A model generated the notes under the pieces. It was not told the origin of the DNA. It saw nothing but the letters and a program-made list of their open reading frames with translations, and did no database searches. From assembly GCF_042647165.1 (NCBI RefSeq), contig NZ_JBHRUV010000017.1: 64,000 bases of DNA; one strand, given 5' to 3'. The number at the start of each line of letters is the position of its first letter. The first letter of the stretch is position 1. Origin of the DNA: Camelimonas abortus (lineage in GTDB: Bacteria > Pseudomonadota > Alphaproteobacteria > Rhizobiales > Beijerinckiaceae). The position numbers and the translations under genes are program-made. Of the stretch, positions 24,356 to 33,581 are shown one piece after another.

Positions 24356-26314
24356 ATGGCCAGAAATTCTTCCGCTCCCCGTTTCAGCCTCCAGATGGTC
24401 GTGACGGTCACCTTCGCGGCGATCATCGTGCTCATTGTCGGCGGCCTGTCGTGGCTGAACCACAGGAGCATGGCGCATCTGGCGCACAATGAAGCGCTGG
24501 CGCGGTTCCGCGATCTCTCCCGGCAGATCCGGGACGAAGCCAATGACCAGCTGGCCACAGCCCATATTTTCCTGAAAACCATCACCGACACGGCGACGCC
24601 GGACCAGCCCGACATCGCGGCCGGGGAGCTGCTGCTGGGGCTGCAGCGCAGCCTGCAACAGACCGCGCCGGCGGTGCTCGCCCTGCTGTGCGGCTTTCCC
24701 GACGGCTCCCTGGTGATGAGCCAGCGGATCACGCATCACATCGCCGGCGCGCCGGCGGGCGCCGCCTACCGCATTCTGGTGACCCGTCCGGACCCGGCCA
24801 GCGGCCGGTTCGTGCGCACCGGGGTCTATGTCGACGCCAGGGGAAACGTGCTTGGCCCCACGCCCCGGGAAATCACCGACTATGACGTGCGCACCCGCCC
24901 CTGGTACCAGCAGGCGGTGAAAACCAGCGCTCCGGTGACGCCGCCGCCCTACCGCTTCGCCACCACCTCGGAAATGGGCGTCACGCTCGCGCAGCAGGCC
25001 GAGGCCGCGCCGGGGGTCGTCTACGGCATCGACGTGCTGCTGTCAGATCTCGACGACGTGCTGGCGCGCATGAAGACCCACGCCCGTCAGGAGCTGGTGC
25101 TGTTCACCGCCGCCGGCGAGCTCGCCGCCCACCCCACCGGACGCCGCCAGCGCGCCGGCGACGCGCCCACCGGCCCCAACGGGCTGCCGCTGATGGACCA
25201 GCTTGGTTCGCCGCTGCTGCGCGCGATCCACGCGGCGTGGCGCCAGTCCCCGACGCCGGGCGACCGCTTCGTTTCCGTCAACGGCGATCCCTACGTCGCC
25301 CATTTTGATCCGGCCATGTCCGGGACGCAGTTGGTGACGGCCATCGCCATGCCGCAGTCGGCGATCATGGGACCGGCCAATGACATGGCGCGGCGCAGCG
25401 TGGCGCTCGGCCTGCTCGCCCTGGCGATCGCCATGCCCGCGGTCTATTTCGCGTCCCGCAGCATCACCCGTCCGCTCAAGGCCCTCGCCGCCACCGTGCG
25501 GCACATCATCTCGTTCCGGGGCATTCCCGCGCCGCCGCCACCGTCCCGCATCGCCGAAATCCACGAGCTGTCCGGGGCCGTCACCGGCCTTGAGCTGGCG
25601 ATGAAGAACTTCATGCGCTACGTGCCGCGCCAGATCGTGCGCAGCATCGTCGCCGAGGGCGTCCAGCCCACCCTGGGCGGCGTGCGGCAGTCGGCCACGG
25701 TGGTTTTCACGGACATCGCCAATTTCACTGGTCTCGCGGAGAAACTCGATCCGGAGGCGCTGATGCAGATCCTGTCGCGCTATTTCGCCGCGATCGGCGG
25801 AGCGCTGGCCGACTCCGGCGCCACCATCGACAAGTTTATCGGCGACGGCGTGATGGCCTTCTGGAACGCCCCGGAGCCGCAGCCGGACCACGTGGCGCGG
25901 GCATGCCATGGCGTGCTCGACGCCGCTGAACGGCTGCGCCGGCTGAACGAGACGTTCCGCGCGGAGGGCCTGCCGGAACTGCATACCCGCTTCGGCGTCC
26001 ACACCGGCGAAGCGGTGATCGGTCATGTCGGCTCCTATGACCGGATCAACTATACGGTGCTGGGCCATACGGTGAACGTCGCCTCCCGGCTCGAGGCGCT
26101 GAACAAGGAGTTCGGCACCTCCATCCTCGTCACTGAAGCGGTGCGGGACGCCGCCGGCGGCGGCTTCATTTTCCGCAGGGTGGGCGAAACCTCGGTGCGC
26201 GGGGCAAGCAGCCGCATCACCGTGTACGAGCTGTGCGGGGAAACCCGCGATGCGACCGGAAACAGTGAGGAAAACCGGGAAAAACGGGCGGAAGAGCCGG
26301 CGGACGCCGACTGA
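24356..26314 (+). CDS. Membrane-bound class III adenylate/guanylate cyclase with Cache and HAMP domains
   Basis: The 652-residue receptor cyclase has a first membrane helix at 13-34, a periplasmic double-Cache-type sensor region (with RPWYQQA at 182-188), and a second helix at about 346-366 followed by a HAMP linker. The catalytic domain spans about 445-625. Its metal residues are Asp453 and Asp497 (DKFIGDGVM, with Lys493), and Asn574 and Arg578 (HTVNVASRLE) complete the active site. Cyclic AMP is the likely product. ATG 24356 places the first helix directly after the start; the open frame from 24278 adds only Arg/Pro-rich sequence. It follows another cyclase by 135 nt, but the two share little beyond the catalytic fold. 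Confidence 0.83.
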   Translation: MARNSSAPRFSLQMVVTVTFAAIIVLIVGGLSWLNHRSMAHLAHNEALARFRDLSRQIRDEANDQLATAHIFLKTITDTATPDQPDIAAGELLLGLQRSLQQTAPAVLALLCGFPDGSLVMSQRITHHIAGAPAGAAYRILVTRPDPASGRFVRTGVYVDARGNVLGPTPREITDYDVRTRPWYQQAVKTSAPVTPPPYRFATTSEMGVTLAQQAEAAPGVVYGIDVLLSDLDDVLARMKTHARQELVLFTAAGELAAHPTGRRQRAGDAPTGPNGLPLMDQLGSPLLRAIHAAWRQSPTPGDRFVSVNGDPYVAHFDPAMSGTQLVTAIAMPQSAIMGPANDMARRSVALGLLALAIAMPAVYFASRSITRPLKALAATVRHIISFRGIPAPPPPSRIAEIHELSGAVTGLELAMKNFMRYVPRQIVRSIVAEGVQPTLGGVRQSATVVFTDIANFTGLAEKLDPEALMQILSRYFAAIGGALADSGATIDKFIGDGVMAFWNAPEPQPDHVARACHGVLDAAERLRRLNETFRAEGLPELHTRFGVHTGEAVIGHVGSYDRINYTVLGHTVNVASRLEALNKEFGTSILVTEAVRDAAGGGFIFRRVGETSVRGASSRITVYELCGETRDATGNSEENREKRAEEPADAD

Positions 26315-26340
26315 GCGGACGGCCCTGCTTGCCTCGGCCG

Positions 26341-26393
26341 CCTCCAGGACGGTAAATCCTTGCGGAGCATGCATTGACGCCCTGTCCTGGAGG
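26341..26393. repeat. 10-bp perfect inverted repeat in the mur leader region
   Basis: CCTCCAGGAC at 26341-26350 is matched by its exact reverse complement GTCCTGGAGG at 26384-26393, with a 33-nt spacer that is AT-richer than the surroundings. It lies 50 nt upstream of the GTG start of the Fur/Mur gene and may be a leader hairpin or a pair of operator half-sites. Confidence 0.5.
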
Positions 26394-26443
26394 ATGGCGC
26401 CGCGGGCGGCGGCCTGCTGGCGGGACGACGCAGGGAGAATTAC

Positions 26444-26932
26444 GTGGCTCAGTTGCAGCAGGGCAGGTCCCAGCGTTCACGCGTTTCTGACATTGAGCTT
26501 GCCTGCCGGGACCATGGCCTGCGCATGACAGGCCAGCGGCGCACCATCGCCCGCGTGCTGGCGGAGATGGACGACCATCCGGACGCCGAGGAGCTGCACC
26601 GCCGCGCCGCCGAAATCGACCCGCGCATTTCGCTGTCGACGGTTTATCGCACAGTGCGGCTGCTCGAGGAGGCGGGCATTCTCGCGCGGCACGAATTCGG
26701 CGACGGCCGCGCCCGCTACGAGCGGGCCACGCGCAGGCACCACGACCATCTGATCGACGTGCGCACCGGCGCGGTCATCGAGTTCCATTCGGAAGAAATC
26801 GAGCGCCTGCAAACCATCATCGCGCGCGAGCTGGGCTACCGGCTGGTGCGGCATCGACTGGAGCTGTATGGCGTTCCGCTTGACGACAGCGATCCTGTCG
26901 ACGGGGCGGACGCCGCCGACAAGTCTGGCTGA
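26444..26932 (+). CDS. mur: Fur-family regulator of the Mur (manganese-responsive Fur) type
   Basis: A 162-residue Fur-family protein. The DNA-binding domain has LRMTGQRRTIARVLAEMDDHPDAEEL and ISLSTVYRTVRLLEEAGI. The metal-sensing segment reads HHDHLIDVRTGAVIEFHSEEIE, and the C-terminal YRLVRHRLELYGVPL matches rhizobial Fur/Mur proteins, which respond to manganese rather than iron in several species. Residues that distinguish Irr (a His-rich heme motif) are absent. The GTG start at 26444 is supported by GGGAGA. It heads a run of genes (plsC, miaB, phoH and so on), a conserved neighbourhood in Hyphomicrobiales. Iron sensing as classical Fur is the alternative. Confidence 0.82.
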   Translation: MAQLQQGRSQRSRVSDIELACRDHGLRMTGQRRTIARVLAEMDDHPDAEELHRRAAEIDPRISLSTVYRTVRLLEEAGILARHEFGDGRARYERATRRHHDHLIDVRTGAVIEFHSEEIERLQTIIARELGYRLVRHRLELYGVPLDDSDPVDGADAADKSG

Positions 26933-26934
26933 CG

Positions 26935-27714
26935 ATGGGGAACCTGCGCGCCGGCCGCCGCATCGCGGCGCTCACCGCCATCACGCTGGCTGGCGTTCCC
27001 GTGCAGTGGCTGGCGCTGCGCCTTGGCCTGCGCCCGGTCTATCGCGCGCTGCCGGTGCTGTTTCACCGGCTCGTCTGCCGCATCATCGGCGTCCGGGTGC
27101 AGGTGCGCGGCGAACCGCCCGGGGAGGGCGGCGCGCTGCTGGTCTCGAACCACATCTCGTGGGTGGACATCACCGCCATTTCCAGCGTGACGCCGCTCTC
27201 GTTCATCGCCAAGTCGGAAGTGGCGGGCTGGCCGGTATTCGGCCTGTTCGCGCGCCTGCAACGCTCCATTTTCATCGACCGCTCACGGCGGACGGCGACC
27301 GCAGAGGTCAATGCGACCATCGCGCAGCGCCTGGCGGACGGCGACGCGATGGTGCTGTTCGCCGAGGGCACCACCGGCGAAGGCCTGCGGGTTCTGCCGT
27401 TCCGTTCGGCGCTGGTCGGCGCGGTGACGGCCCTGGCCGGCGACCGGCCGGTCCGGCTGCAACCCATGAGCATCTGTTACGTCCGCCGCACCGGCCTGCC
27501 GGTGGGGCGCCGGCTGCTGCCGCTCATCGCCTGGTACGGCGACATGGACCTGGCGCCGCATCTGATGGAGCTGCTGCGCAGCGGCCATGTGTGGGAAGCG
27601 GTCATCAGCTTTGGCGAACCGCTTGATCCGGCGCTGCCCCGCAAGGTGGCGACGCGCGAGGCCGAAACATTCGCGCGTGAATCCATCCGCCGGGCCAGGC
27701 GGGATGCGGCATGA
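26935..27714 (+). CDS. 1-acyl-sn-glycerol-3-phosphate / lyso-ornithine-lipid type acyltransferase (PlsC family)
   Basis: The 259-residue membrane-associated acyltransferase has the catalytic NHxxxxD motif (His73 and Asp78 in NHISWVD), the glycerol-phosphate binding FIDRSRR and the AEGTTGEG motif. An N-terminal hydrophobic helix (about 8-28) anchors it. In rhizobia the gene in this position after Fur/Mur encodes PlsC- or OlsA-like enzymes, which acylate lysophosphatidic acid or lyso-ornithine lipid. The sequence alone does not separate these two. It starts 2 nt after the mur stop, so it is probably co-transcribed. Confidence 0.83.
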   Translation: MGNLRAGRRIAALTAITLAGVPVQWLALRLGLRPVYRALPVLFHRLVCRIIGVRVQVRGEPPGEGGALLVSNHISWVDITAISSVTPLSFIAKSEVAGWPVFGLFARLQRSIFIDRSRRTATAEVNATIAQRLADGDAMVLFAEGTTGEGLRVLPFRSALVGAVTALAGDRPVRLQPMSICYVRRTGLPVGRRLLPLIAWYGDMDLAPHLMELLRSGHVWEAVISFGEPLDPALPRKVATREAETFARESIRRARRDAA

Positions 27715-27895
27715 CGCCGTGACGGTCGCGCCACATTGCGGCGCCATCCGTCGCGGAAATGGAGTAGGGTGGCGCGCTGGCCGGGCGGCCCGGCGCGCCT
27801 TTCCCCGATTGCGGGCGGACGGCGCGCGGCGGCGACGCCCATTGCATCGCCCTGGCGCGACAGGCCCGGGCCCAACCGGAAGTGGTCTGACCAAC

Positions 27896-29332
27896 GTGAA
27901 AAACGTGAAAAAGGTTCACGTCAAATCATATGGCTGCCAGATGAACGTCTACGACGCCGAGCGCATGGCGGACGTTCTGGCCGCGCAGGGCTATGAGGAG
28001 ACGCCCAGCGTCGACGACGCCGATCTGGTCATCCTCAACACATGCCATATCCGCGAGAAAGCCGCCGAGAAGGTGTATTCCGAGCTTGGCCGGATCCGCG
28101 AGAACAAGGCCGTCCGCGCCCGGCAGGGCCTTGAGACGCGGGTCGTGGTGGCCGGCTGCGTCGCCCAGGCGGAAGGCGCCGAAATCATGCGCCGGGCGCC
28201 GGTGGTGGACGTGGTGGTCGGCCCGCAGAGCTATCACCGCCTGCCGGAGCTGCTCGCCGCCAGGAACCGCGACGCGGCGATCGACATCGAATTTCCCGTC
28301 GAGGACAAGTTCCGCGCCCTGCCCGCGCGGCGCAACGGCGCGGAAGGCCGCAACGTCTCGGCGTTCCTCACCATCCAGGAAGGATGCGACAAGTTCTGCA
28401 CGTTCTGCGTGGTGCCCTACACGCGCGGCGCCGAGACGTCGCGGCCGGTGGCGGCGCTGCTGGAGGAGGCGAAACGCCTCGTTGGCCTCGGGGTGAAGGA
28501 GCTCACCCTGCTTGGCCAGAACGTCAACGCCTGGCACGGCGAAGGTCCGGACGGCAAGACCTGGAGCCTGGGACGCCTGCTGCGCCGTCTCGCCGACATC
28601 GACGGCGTGGAGCGGCTGCGCTACACGACCAGCCATCCACGCGACATGGACGACGAGCTGATCGCCGCCCACCGCGACGTGCCGCAGCTGATGCCCTACC
28701 TGCATCTGCCAGTGCAGGCCGGCTCCGACCGCATCCTGGCGGCGATGAACCGCAGGCACACGGCGGACGACTACCGGCGGATCATCGACCGGGTGCGCGC
28801 CGCCCGCCCGGACATCGCGCTCTCCTCGGATTTCATCGTCGGCTTCCCGGGAGAAACGGACGCCGATTTCGCCGAGACCATGCGCCTGGTGAACGACGTC
28901 CGCTTCGCCAGCGCCTTCTCCTTCAAGTACAGCGCGCGTCCGGGAACGCCGGCCGCCGATCGCGAGGACCAGCTGCCGGAGGACGTGAAGTCGGCGCGCC
29001 TCGCCGAGCTGCAGGCGGCGCTGGAGCGCGACCGCATTGCGTTCAACCAGGCCATGACCGGGCGGGTCATCGAGGTGCTCGTGGACCGCAAGGGCCGCGC
29101 CGCCGGGCAGATGGCGGGCAAGTCGCCCTATCTCCAGGGCGTGCACTTCGAGGCACCGGAAGCGATCTTCGGCGCAGTCGCCGTCGTGGAGGTTCTGGAG
29201 GCGACGGCCGGCAGTCTGCGTGCGCGTTATCTCGGCGTAAAGGGCGCCTCCGCGTTGGGCGGCGGCGCTTTTCATCAGGCGTCCGCGGCGCCATATTCAG
29301 GGGCGGCGCAAGGAATTGCGAATGCAACGTGA
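27896..29332 (+). CDS. miaB: tRNA-2-methylthio-N6-dimethylallyladenosine synthase MiaB
   Basis: A radical SAM methylthiotransferase acting on position A37 of tRNAs that read UNN codons. The 478-residue protein has the N-terminal UPF0004 cysteines Cys14, Cys50 and Cys88, the radical SAM motif Cys164-x3-Cys168-x2-Cys171 (GCDKFCTFC), and a C-terminal TRAM domain. LHLPVQAGSD and SSDFIVGFPGET are typical. GTG at 27896 (or 27905) fits the family N-terminus NVKKVHVKSYGCQMN; the frame open from 27587 overlaps plsC and is not homologous. The C-terminal 30 residues after the TRAM domain are an Ala/Gly-rich tail. It overlaps phoH by 11 nt. Confidence 0.92.
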   Translation: MKNVKKVHVKSYGCQMNVYDAERMADVLAAQGYEETPSVDDADLVILNTCHIREKAAEKVYSELGRIRENKAVRARQGLETRVVVAGCVAQAEGAEIMRRAPVVDVVVGPQSYHRLPELLAARNRDAAIDIEFPVEDKFRALPARRNGAEGRNVSAFLTIQEGCDKFCTFCVVPYTRGAETSRPVAALLEEAKRLVGLGVKELTLLGQNVNAWHGEGPDGKTWSLGRLLRRLADIDGVERLRYTTSHPRDMDDELIAAHRDVPQLMPYLHLPVQAGSDRILAAMNRRHTADDYRRIIDRVRAARPDIALSSDFIVGFPGETDADFAETMRLVNDVRFASAFSFKYSARPGTPAADREDQLPEDVKSARLAELQAALERDRIAFNQAMTGRVIEVLVDRKGRAAGQMAGKSPYLQGVHFEAPEAIFGAVAVVEVLEATAGSLRARYLGVKGASALGGGAFHQASAAPYSGAAQGIANAT

Positions 29333-30425
29333 CGACGACGCCCCGTTCTCCTCTTCAAGACGCGACTGGAGCAGCTCCAGACCGGCGGGGCGGTCCGGCC
29401 TGCCCCTGAAATCCCGGACGTCACAACCGGAGATCATCGTCACGCTGGACGATAACCGTCTGGCCGGGCTGGTGTTCGGGCAGTTCGACCAGCATCTGGC
29501 GCATATCGAGCGGCGGCTGAACGTCATCGCCAACGCCCGCGGCAACAAGGTGGCGCTGTCAGGCGAGGCCGCGCCCGCCGCCCGCAAGGTCATACTCGCG
29601 CTCTATGAGCGGGCGCGCGCTGGCGAGATGATAACGCCCGGCGACATCGACGGCGTCATTCAGGAGGTGGCGTTGCAGGGCAATCTGTTCGGCGCCGACG
29701 ACGGCGCCGCTCCCGCCCACTTTCGCCAGGTGATCACCCGCAAGCGCGGCGTGCGCGCCCGCAACGCCGCGCAGGACGACTATCTGCGCGCCCTGCAGGA
29801 CAACGAGCTGGTGATCGCCGAAGGTCCGGCGGGCACCGGCAAGACGTGGCTCGCCGTGGGCCACGCCGTCTCCCAGCTCGAGCAGGGCGCGGTTGAGCGC
29901 ATCATCCTGTCGCGCCCGGCGGTGGAGGCCGGCGAGCGCCTCGGCTTCCTCCCCGGCGACATGCGCGAGAAGATCGATCCCTATCTCAGGCCGGTCTATG
30001 ACGCGCTCTATGACTTCATGGACGCGCGCACGGTGGAGCGCGGTCTCGCGACCGGCATGATCGAGATCGCTCCCCTCGCCTTCATGCGCGGCCGCACGCT
30101 CTCGCGTGCGGCGATCCTGCTCGACGAGGCGCAGAACTGCACCACCATGCAGATGAAGATGTTCCTGACGCGGCTCGGCGAAGGATCGCGCATGATCGTC
30201 ACCGGCGATCCCTCGCAGATCGACCTGCCGCCCGGCCAGCAGTCGGGACTGGTGCAGGCGTCGCGCATCCTGCGCGAGGTCGAGGGCGTCGGGCATGTCC
30301 GCTTCTCGGAAGGGGACGTGGTGCGTCACGACCTGGTGCGGCGCATCGTGGCCGCCTATGAGGAAGACGCCCGCGCCCAGGCGGCCCGGCGCGCGGACGA
30401 GCATGTTTCCGGAACCCCAGAATGA
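29322..30425 (+). CDS. phoH: PhoH family ATPase
   Basis: The 367-residue protein has an N-terminal extension with a KH-like part and a C-terminal P-loop domain with Walker A GPAGTGKT (168-175) and Walker B AILLDEAQNCT. VTGDPSQIDLP follows as in all PhoH proteins. The family is linked to RNA metabolism and is almost always found next to ybeY, as here. ATG 29322 is chosen because AAGGA lies 7 nt upstream; TTG at 29316 is an alternative. It overlaps both neighbours (11 nt with miaB, 4 nt with ybeY), so translation is likely coupled. Confidence 0.92.
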   Translation: MQRDDDAPFSSSRRDWSSSRPAGRSGLPLKSRTSQPEIIVTLDDNRLAGLVFGQFDQHLAHIERRLNVIANARGNKVALSGEAAPAARKVILALYERARAGEMITPGDIDGVIQEVALQGNLFGADDGAAPAHFRQVITRKRGVRARNAAQDDYLRALQDNELVIAEGPAGTGKTWLAVGHAVSQLEQGAVERIILSRPAVEAGERLGFLPGDMREKIDPYLRPVYDALYDFMDARTVERGLATGMIEIAPLAFMRGRTLSRAAILLDEAQNCTTMQMKMFLTRLGEGSRMIVTGDPSQIDLPPGQQSGLVQASRILREVEGVGHVRFSEGDVVRHDLVRRIVAAYEEDARAQAARRADEHVSGTPE

Positions 30426-30946
30426 CCCCGCGCCCTGAAATTGACGTCGTAAGCGAAAGCCCCCTGTGGGACGGGCTGCCGGACGCCGCGGCGCTGGCCG
30501 GGCGCGCGGCCCTCGCCGCCGTGGCCGGCACCGGCGTGCCGGTGATGGACGGCGCCGAAATCTCCATCCTGCTGGCGGACGACGCCACGCTGCGCGAGCT
30601 GAACCGCACGTGGCGCGACAGGGACAGGCCCACCAACGTGCTGTCATGGCCGGCGGCGGAGCGGGAGGCGCTGGCGACGTCCCCGGTGTGCGGCGACATC
30701 GCCATTTCCTGGGAGACGCTTGCGCGCGAGGCCGGTGAAGAAGGAAAATCCGTCGCCGACCATTTCACCCATCTGGTCGTGCACGGCGTGCTCCACCTTC
30801 TGGGCTACGATCACGAGACCGACGAAGAAGCCGAAGAAATGGAAGGACTGGAGGTGCAGATCCTGGCGGGTCTCGGCGTGGCGGATCCCTATGCGACGGT
30901 CGCCGGACCTGGCGATGACCCGTCCCGGAGGGCGGAGCGAGCATGA
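30422..30946 (+). CDS. ybeY: Endoribonuclease YbeY (rRNA maturation factor)
   Basis: YbeY is a single-strand-specific zinc endoribonuclease needed for 16S rRNA 3' end maturation and ribosome quality control. The 174-residue protein has the zinc ligands His121, His125 and His131 in HGVLHLLGYDH, and the upstream NRTWRDRDRPTNVLSWP signature. The start ATGA overlaps the phoH stop and the stop overlaps corC in the same way. The C-terminal 25 residues after GLGVADPY are not conserved in the family. Confidence 0.94.
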   Translation: MTPRPEIDVVSESPLWDGLPDAAALAGRAALAAVAGTGVPVMDGAEISILLADDATLRELNRTWRDRDRPTNVLSWPAAEREALATSPVCGDIAISWETLAREAGEEGKSVADHFTHLVVHGVLHLLGYDHETDEEAEEMEGLEVQILAGLGVADPYATVAGPGDDPSRRAERA

Positions 30947-31926
30947 ACGAGGACCGAAGTTCACATTCCGGACGATCCTCTCACGGAGCGGCGAAACACG
31001 ACGCGCCGCGCTGGTATGAACGGCTGCTGGCCCTCGGCCGCCACCGCGGCGGCTCCGTCCGCGACGAGCTGGAAGACGTTCTGGAGCATAGCGCGCCGAC
31101 CGGCGAATTCTCCCCGACTGAACGGGCGCTGTTGCGCAACGTGCTGGCGCTTAACGAAATGCGCGTTGAGGACGCGATGGTGCCGCGCGCCGACATCGTC
31201 GCCATTCGCGAGGACGCCAGCCTCGCCGACGCGCTGGCCCTGTTCCGCTCGGCCGGCCACTCCCGTCTGCCCGTATACGGCGAGTCGCTGGATGACCCGC
31301 GCGGCATGGTCCATATCCGCGACTTTCTCGATTACCTCGCCAGCTGCACGCCGCATGACGGCGGCGAAGCGCCGGCCTTCGCGGCCATCGATCTTTCGGT
31401 CTCGCTGAAGGACGCCAACCTGCTGCGGCCGGTGCTTTACGTGCCGCCGTCCATGCCCGCCGCCGACCTGCTGGCCCGCATGCAGTCCAGCCGCACGCAC
31501 ATGGCGCTGGTCATTGACGAGTATGGCGGCACCGACGGCCTCGTCTCCATGGAGGACGTCGTCGAGCTGATCGTGGGCGACATCGAGGACGAGCACGATT
31601 TCCATGCAGGGCCGATGATCGCGGCCGGCGAGAACGGCGCCGTGGAGGCCAACGCGCGCGCCAGCCTTGAGGAGATCTCGCGCGCCCTCGGCGTGCCGCT
31701 GGCGGAGTCGGAATTCGCCGACGAAATTGACACGCTCGGCGGTCTGGTCGCGCATATGGCGGGACGGATACCGGCTGCCGGCGAATTCATCGAAGGCCCC
31801 TTTGACCTCGTGTTCGAGGTGCTGGAGGCTGATCCGCGGCGCCTGAAGCGCATACGCATTCACCGGAACGCCGGCGCGGGCCATTCCGCCGGCGTGAGCG
31901 GCCCAGACGTCGCCGACCGTCCGTAA
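30943..31926 (+). CDS. CBS-domain hemolysin-like protein (CorC/TlyC family)
   Basis: The 327-residue cytoplasmic protein has two CBS motifs (about residues 78-200, with MVPRADIVAIRE and EYGGTDGLVSMEDVVE) and a C-terminal CorC/HlyC transporter-associated domain (about 225-310, ending FDLVFEVLEADPRRLKRIRI). The DUF21 membrane domain of full CorB-like proteins is missing, as in E. coli CorC (YbeX), which is likewise encoded beside ybeY and lnt. A role in magnesium/cobalt efflux or ribosome assembly is suggested for relatives; hemolysin is a historical name. It is coupled by overlaps to both neighbours. Confidence 0.88.
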   Translation: MNEDRSSHSGRSSHGAAKHDAPRWYERLLALGRHRGGSVRDELEDVLEHSAPTGEFSPTERALLRNVLALNEMRVEDAMVPRADIVAIREDASLADALALFRSAGHSRLPVYGESLDDPRGMVHIRDFLDYLASCTPHDGGEAPAFAAIDLSVSLKDANLLRPVLYVPPSMPAADLLARMQSSRTHMALVIDEYGGTDGLVSMEDVVELIVGDIEDEHDFHAGPMIAAGENGAVEANARASLEEISRALGVPLAESEFADEIDTLGGLVAHMAGRIPAAGEFIEGPFDLVFEVLEADPRRLKRIRIHRNAGAGHSAGVSGPDVADRP

Positions 31927-33563
31927 TGGCTCCGCTTGCGCATCGACTGGCGGCGGCGCCCGCCTGGTTACGCCGGGCGATCGCCTGCCTCGCCGGCGCG
32001 ACGGGCGCGCTCGCCTTGCCTCCCCTGGGCCTCTTTCCAGCCCTTGTCGTGGCCATGACCGTCGCCGTATGGCTGCTTGACGCCGAGCGCCTTCGGCGCG
32101 CGGGGGCAGGCATGCTTCGCCCCTCCCTCATCACCGGCTGGTGGTTCGGGTTCGGCTATTTCGTCGCCGGCCTGTGGTGGCTCGGCGCCGCGTTTCTGGT
32201 CGAAGCGGACGAATTCGCCTGGGCGCTGCCGCTGGGCGTCATCGGCCTGCCCGCGCTGCTGGCCCTGTTCCCGGCGGCGGGCTTCGCTCTCGCCGGCTGG
32301 CTCTGGCGGCCGTATCCCGGGCGCATTCTGGCTTTCGCCGGCGCGCTCGGCCTGTGTGACTACCTGCGCGGCGTCCTGTTCACCGGCTTCCCGTGGAACA
32401 CCTGGGGCATGGCGCTCGGCGCCCATCTGCCGACGGCCCAGATCGCCTCCGTCGTCGGCCTGTACGGCCTCGGGGTGCTCGCCGTCGCCATCGCCGCCGC
32501 TCCTGCCGCCCTGGACATCGACTGGCGCGCCGCCGCGCGTCGCGCCCGGACCTGCGCCCTGCTGCCCCCCCTGCTCGCCGCCGCGACGCTGGCTGCGCTT
32601 TTCATCTATGGCGAAATGCGCATTCCCGCCGGCCCCGCCGCCACGGTTTCCGGGGTGAAGCTGCGCGTGGCGCAGCCGGGAATTACCCAGGACACCGCGG
32701 TGTTCAACTGGGAGAACCGCGAGAAGATCCTGAACCATTACGTGCGGCTGACGGAAGGCGCAGGCGTCGCCCCGCTGGCGACCTCCGGCGTCACCCATGT
32801 CTTCTGGCCCGAATCCGCCTTCCCGTTTCTTCTGGCCGATTCGCCTGACGCCCTGCGGGTCATCGGCGACATGCTGCCGCCAGGCGCCGTGCTGGTGACC
32901 GGGGCCGCGCGCGGCGAGGGGAACACGCCAGGCGGCCGGCCGGAGCGCTATTACAATTCCATGCAGGTGGTGGATCACGCCGGCCGCATCGTCGATTTCT
33001 ACGACAAGTCGCGGCTGGTGCCCTTCGGCGAGTATCTGCCTTTCGGCGGCGTGCTTGACGCGCTTGGCCTGCGCCAGTTCGTGCACGTGCCGGGCGGCTT
33101 CACCGCCGGGCGCCCCGGCGGCGGCCTTACCGTGCCGGGATTGCCGCCCGTGACGCCCCTCATCTGCTACGAAGCGATTTTCCCCGGCCACGGCGCTCCG
33201 CGCCGGCGCGAGGGCGTCATCGTCAACGTCACCAACGACGGCTGGTTCGGCGACACGCCCGGTCCCTGGCAACACTTCGCCCAGGCGCGGTTACGGGCCA
33301 TCGAAAGCGGCCTGCCGCTGATTCGGGCGGCCAACACCGGCATTTCAGCGGTTCTGGATCCGTGGGGCAGGACCGTCGCCATGCTCCCGCCCGGCGAGAC
33401 GGGTTTTATTGATTCCGCCTTGCCTCAAGCAATCTCAACAACGATATACACAAGGCTCGGCAATTTTTTCTTCGCCTTTCTGCTGATTTTCTGCTTTTCT
33501 TTATCTGCGCCGTCCCTCAAACTTGGGGGCCGCCGCCATGGTCGTCAGGACGTGCGTTCGTGA
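31926..33563 (+). CDS. lnt: Apolipoprotein N-acyltransferase
   Basis: Lnt adds the third acyl chain to the N-terminal cysteine of lipoproteins at the periplasmic side of the inner membrane. The 545-residue protein has about six N-terminal membrane helices, a nitrilase-like periplasmic domain with the catalytic triad Glu296 (FWPES), Lys361 (YDKSRLVPFGE) and Cys414 (PLICYE), and a final membrane helix near the C-terminus. The ATG shares its A with the corC stop (TAATG). The next gene begins 19 nt later. Confidence 0.94.
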   Translation: MAPLAHRLAAAPAWLRRAIACLAGATGALALPPLGLFPALVVAMTVAVWLLDAERLRRAGAGMLRPSLITGWWFGFGYFVAGLWWLGAAFLVEADEFAWALPLGVIGLPALLALFPAAGFALAGWLWRPYPGRILAFAGALGLCDYLRGVLFTGFPWNTWGMALGAHLPTAQIASVVGLYGLGVLAVAIAAAPAALDIDWRAAARRARTCALLPPLLAAATLAALFIYGEMRIPAGPAATVSGVKLRVAQPGITQDTAVFNWENREKILNHYVRLTEGAGVAPLATSGVTHVFWPESAFPFLLADSPDALRVIGDMLPPGAVLVTGAARGEGNTPGGRPERYYNSMQVVDHAGRIVDFYDKSRLVPFGEYLPFGGVLDALGLRQFVHVPGGFTAGRPGGGLTVPGLPPVTPLICYEAIFPGHGAPRRREGVIVNVTNDGWFGDTPGPWQHFAQARLRAIESGLPLIRAANTGISAVLDPWGRTVAMLPPGETGFIDSALPQAISTTIYTRLGNFFFAFLLIFCFSLSAPSLKLGGRRHGRQDVRS

Positions 33564-33581
33564 CTCCAACGGAGACAGACG

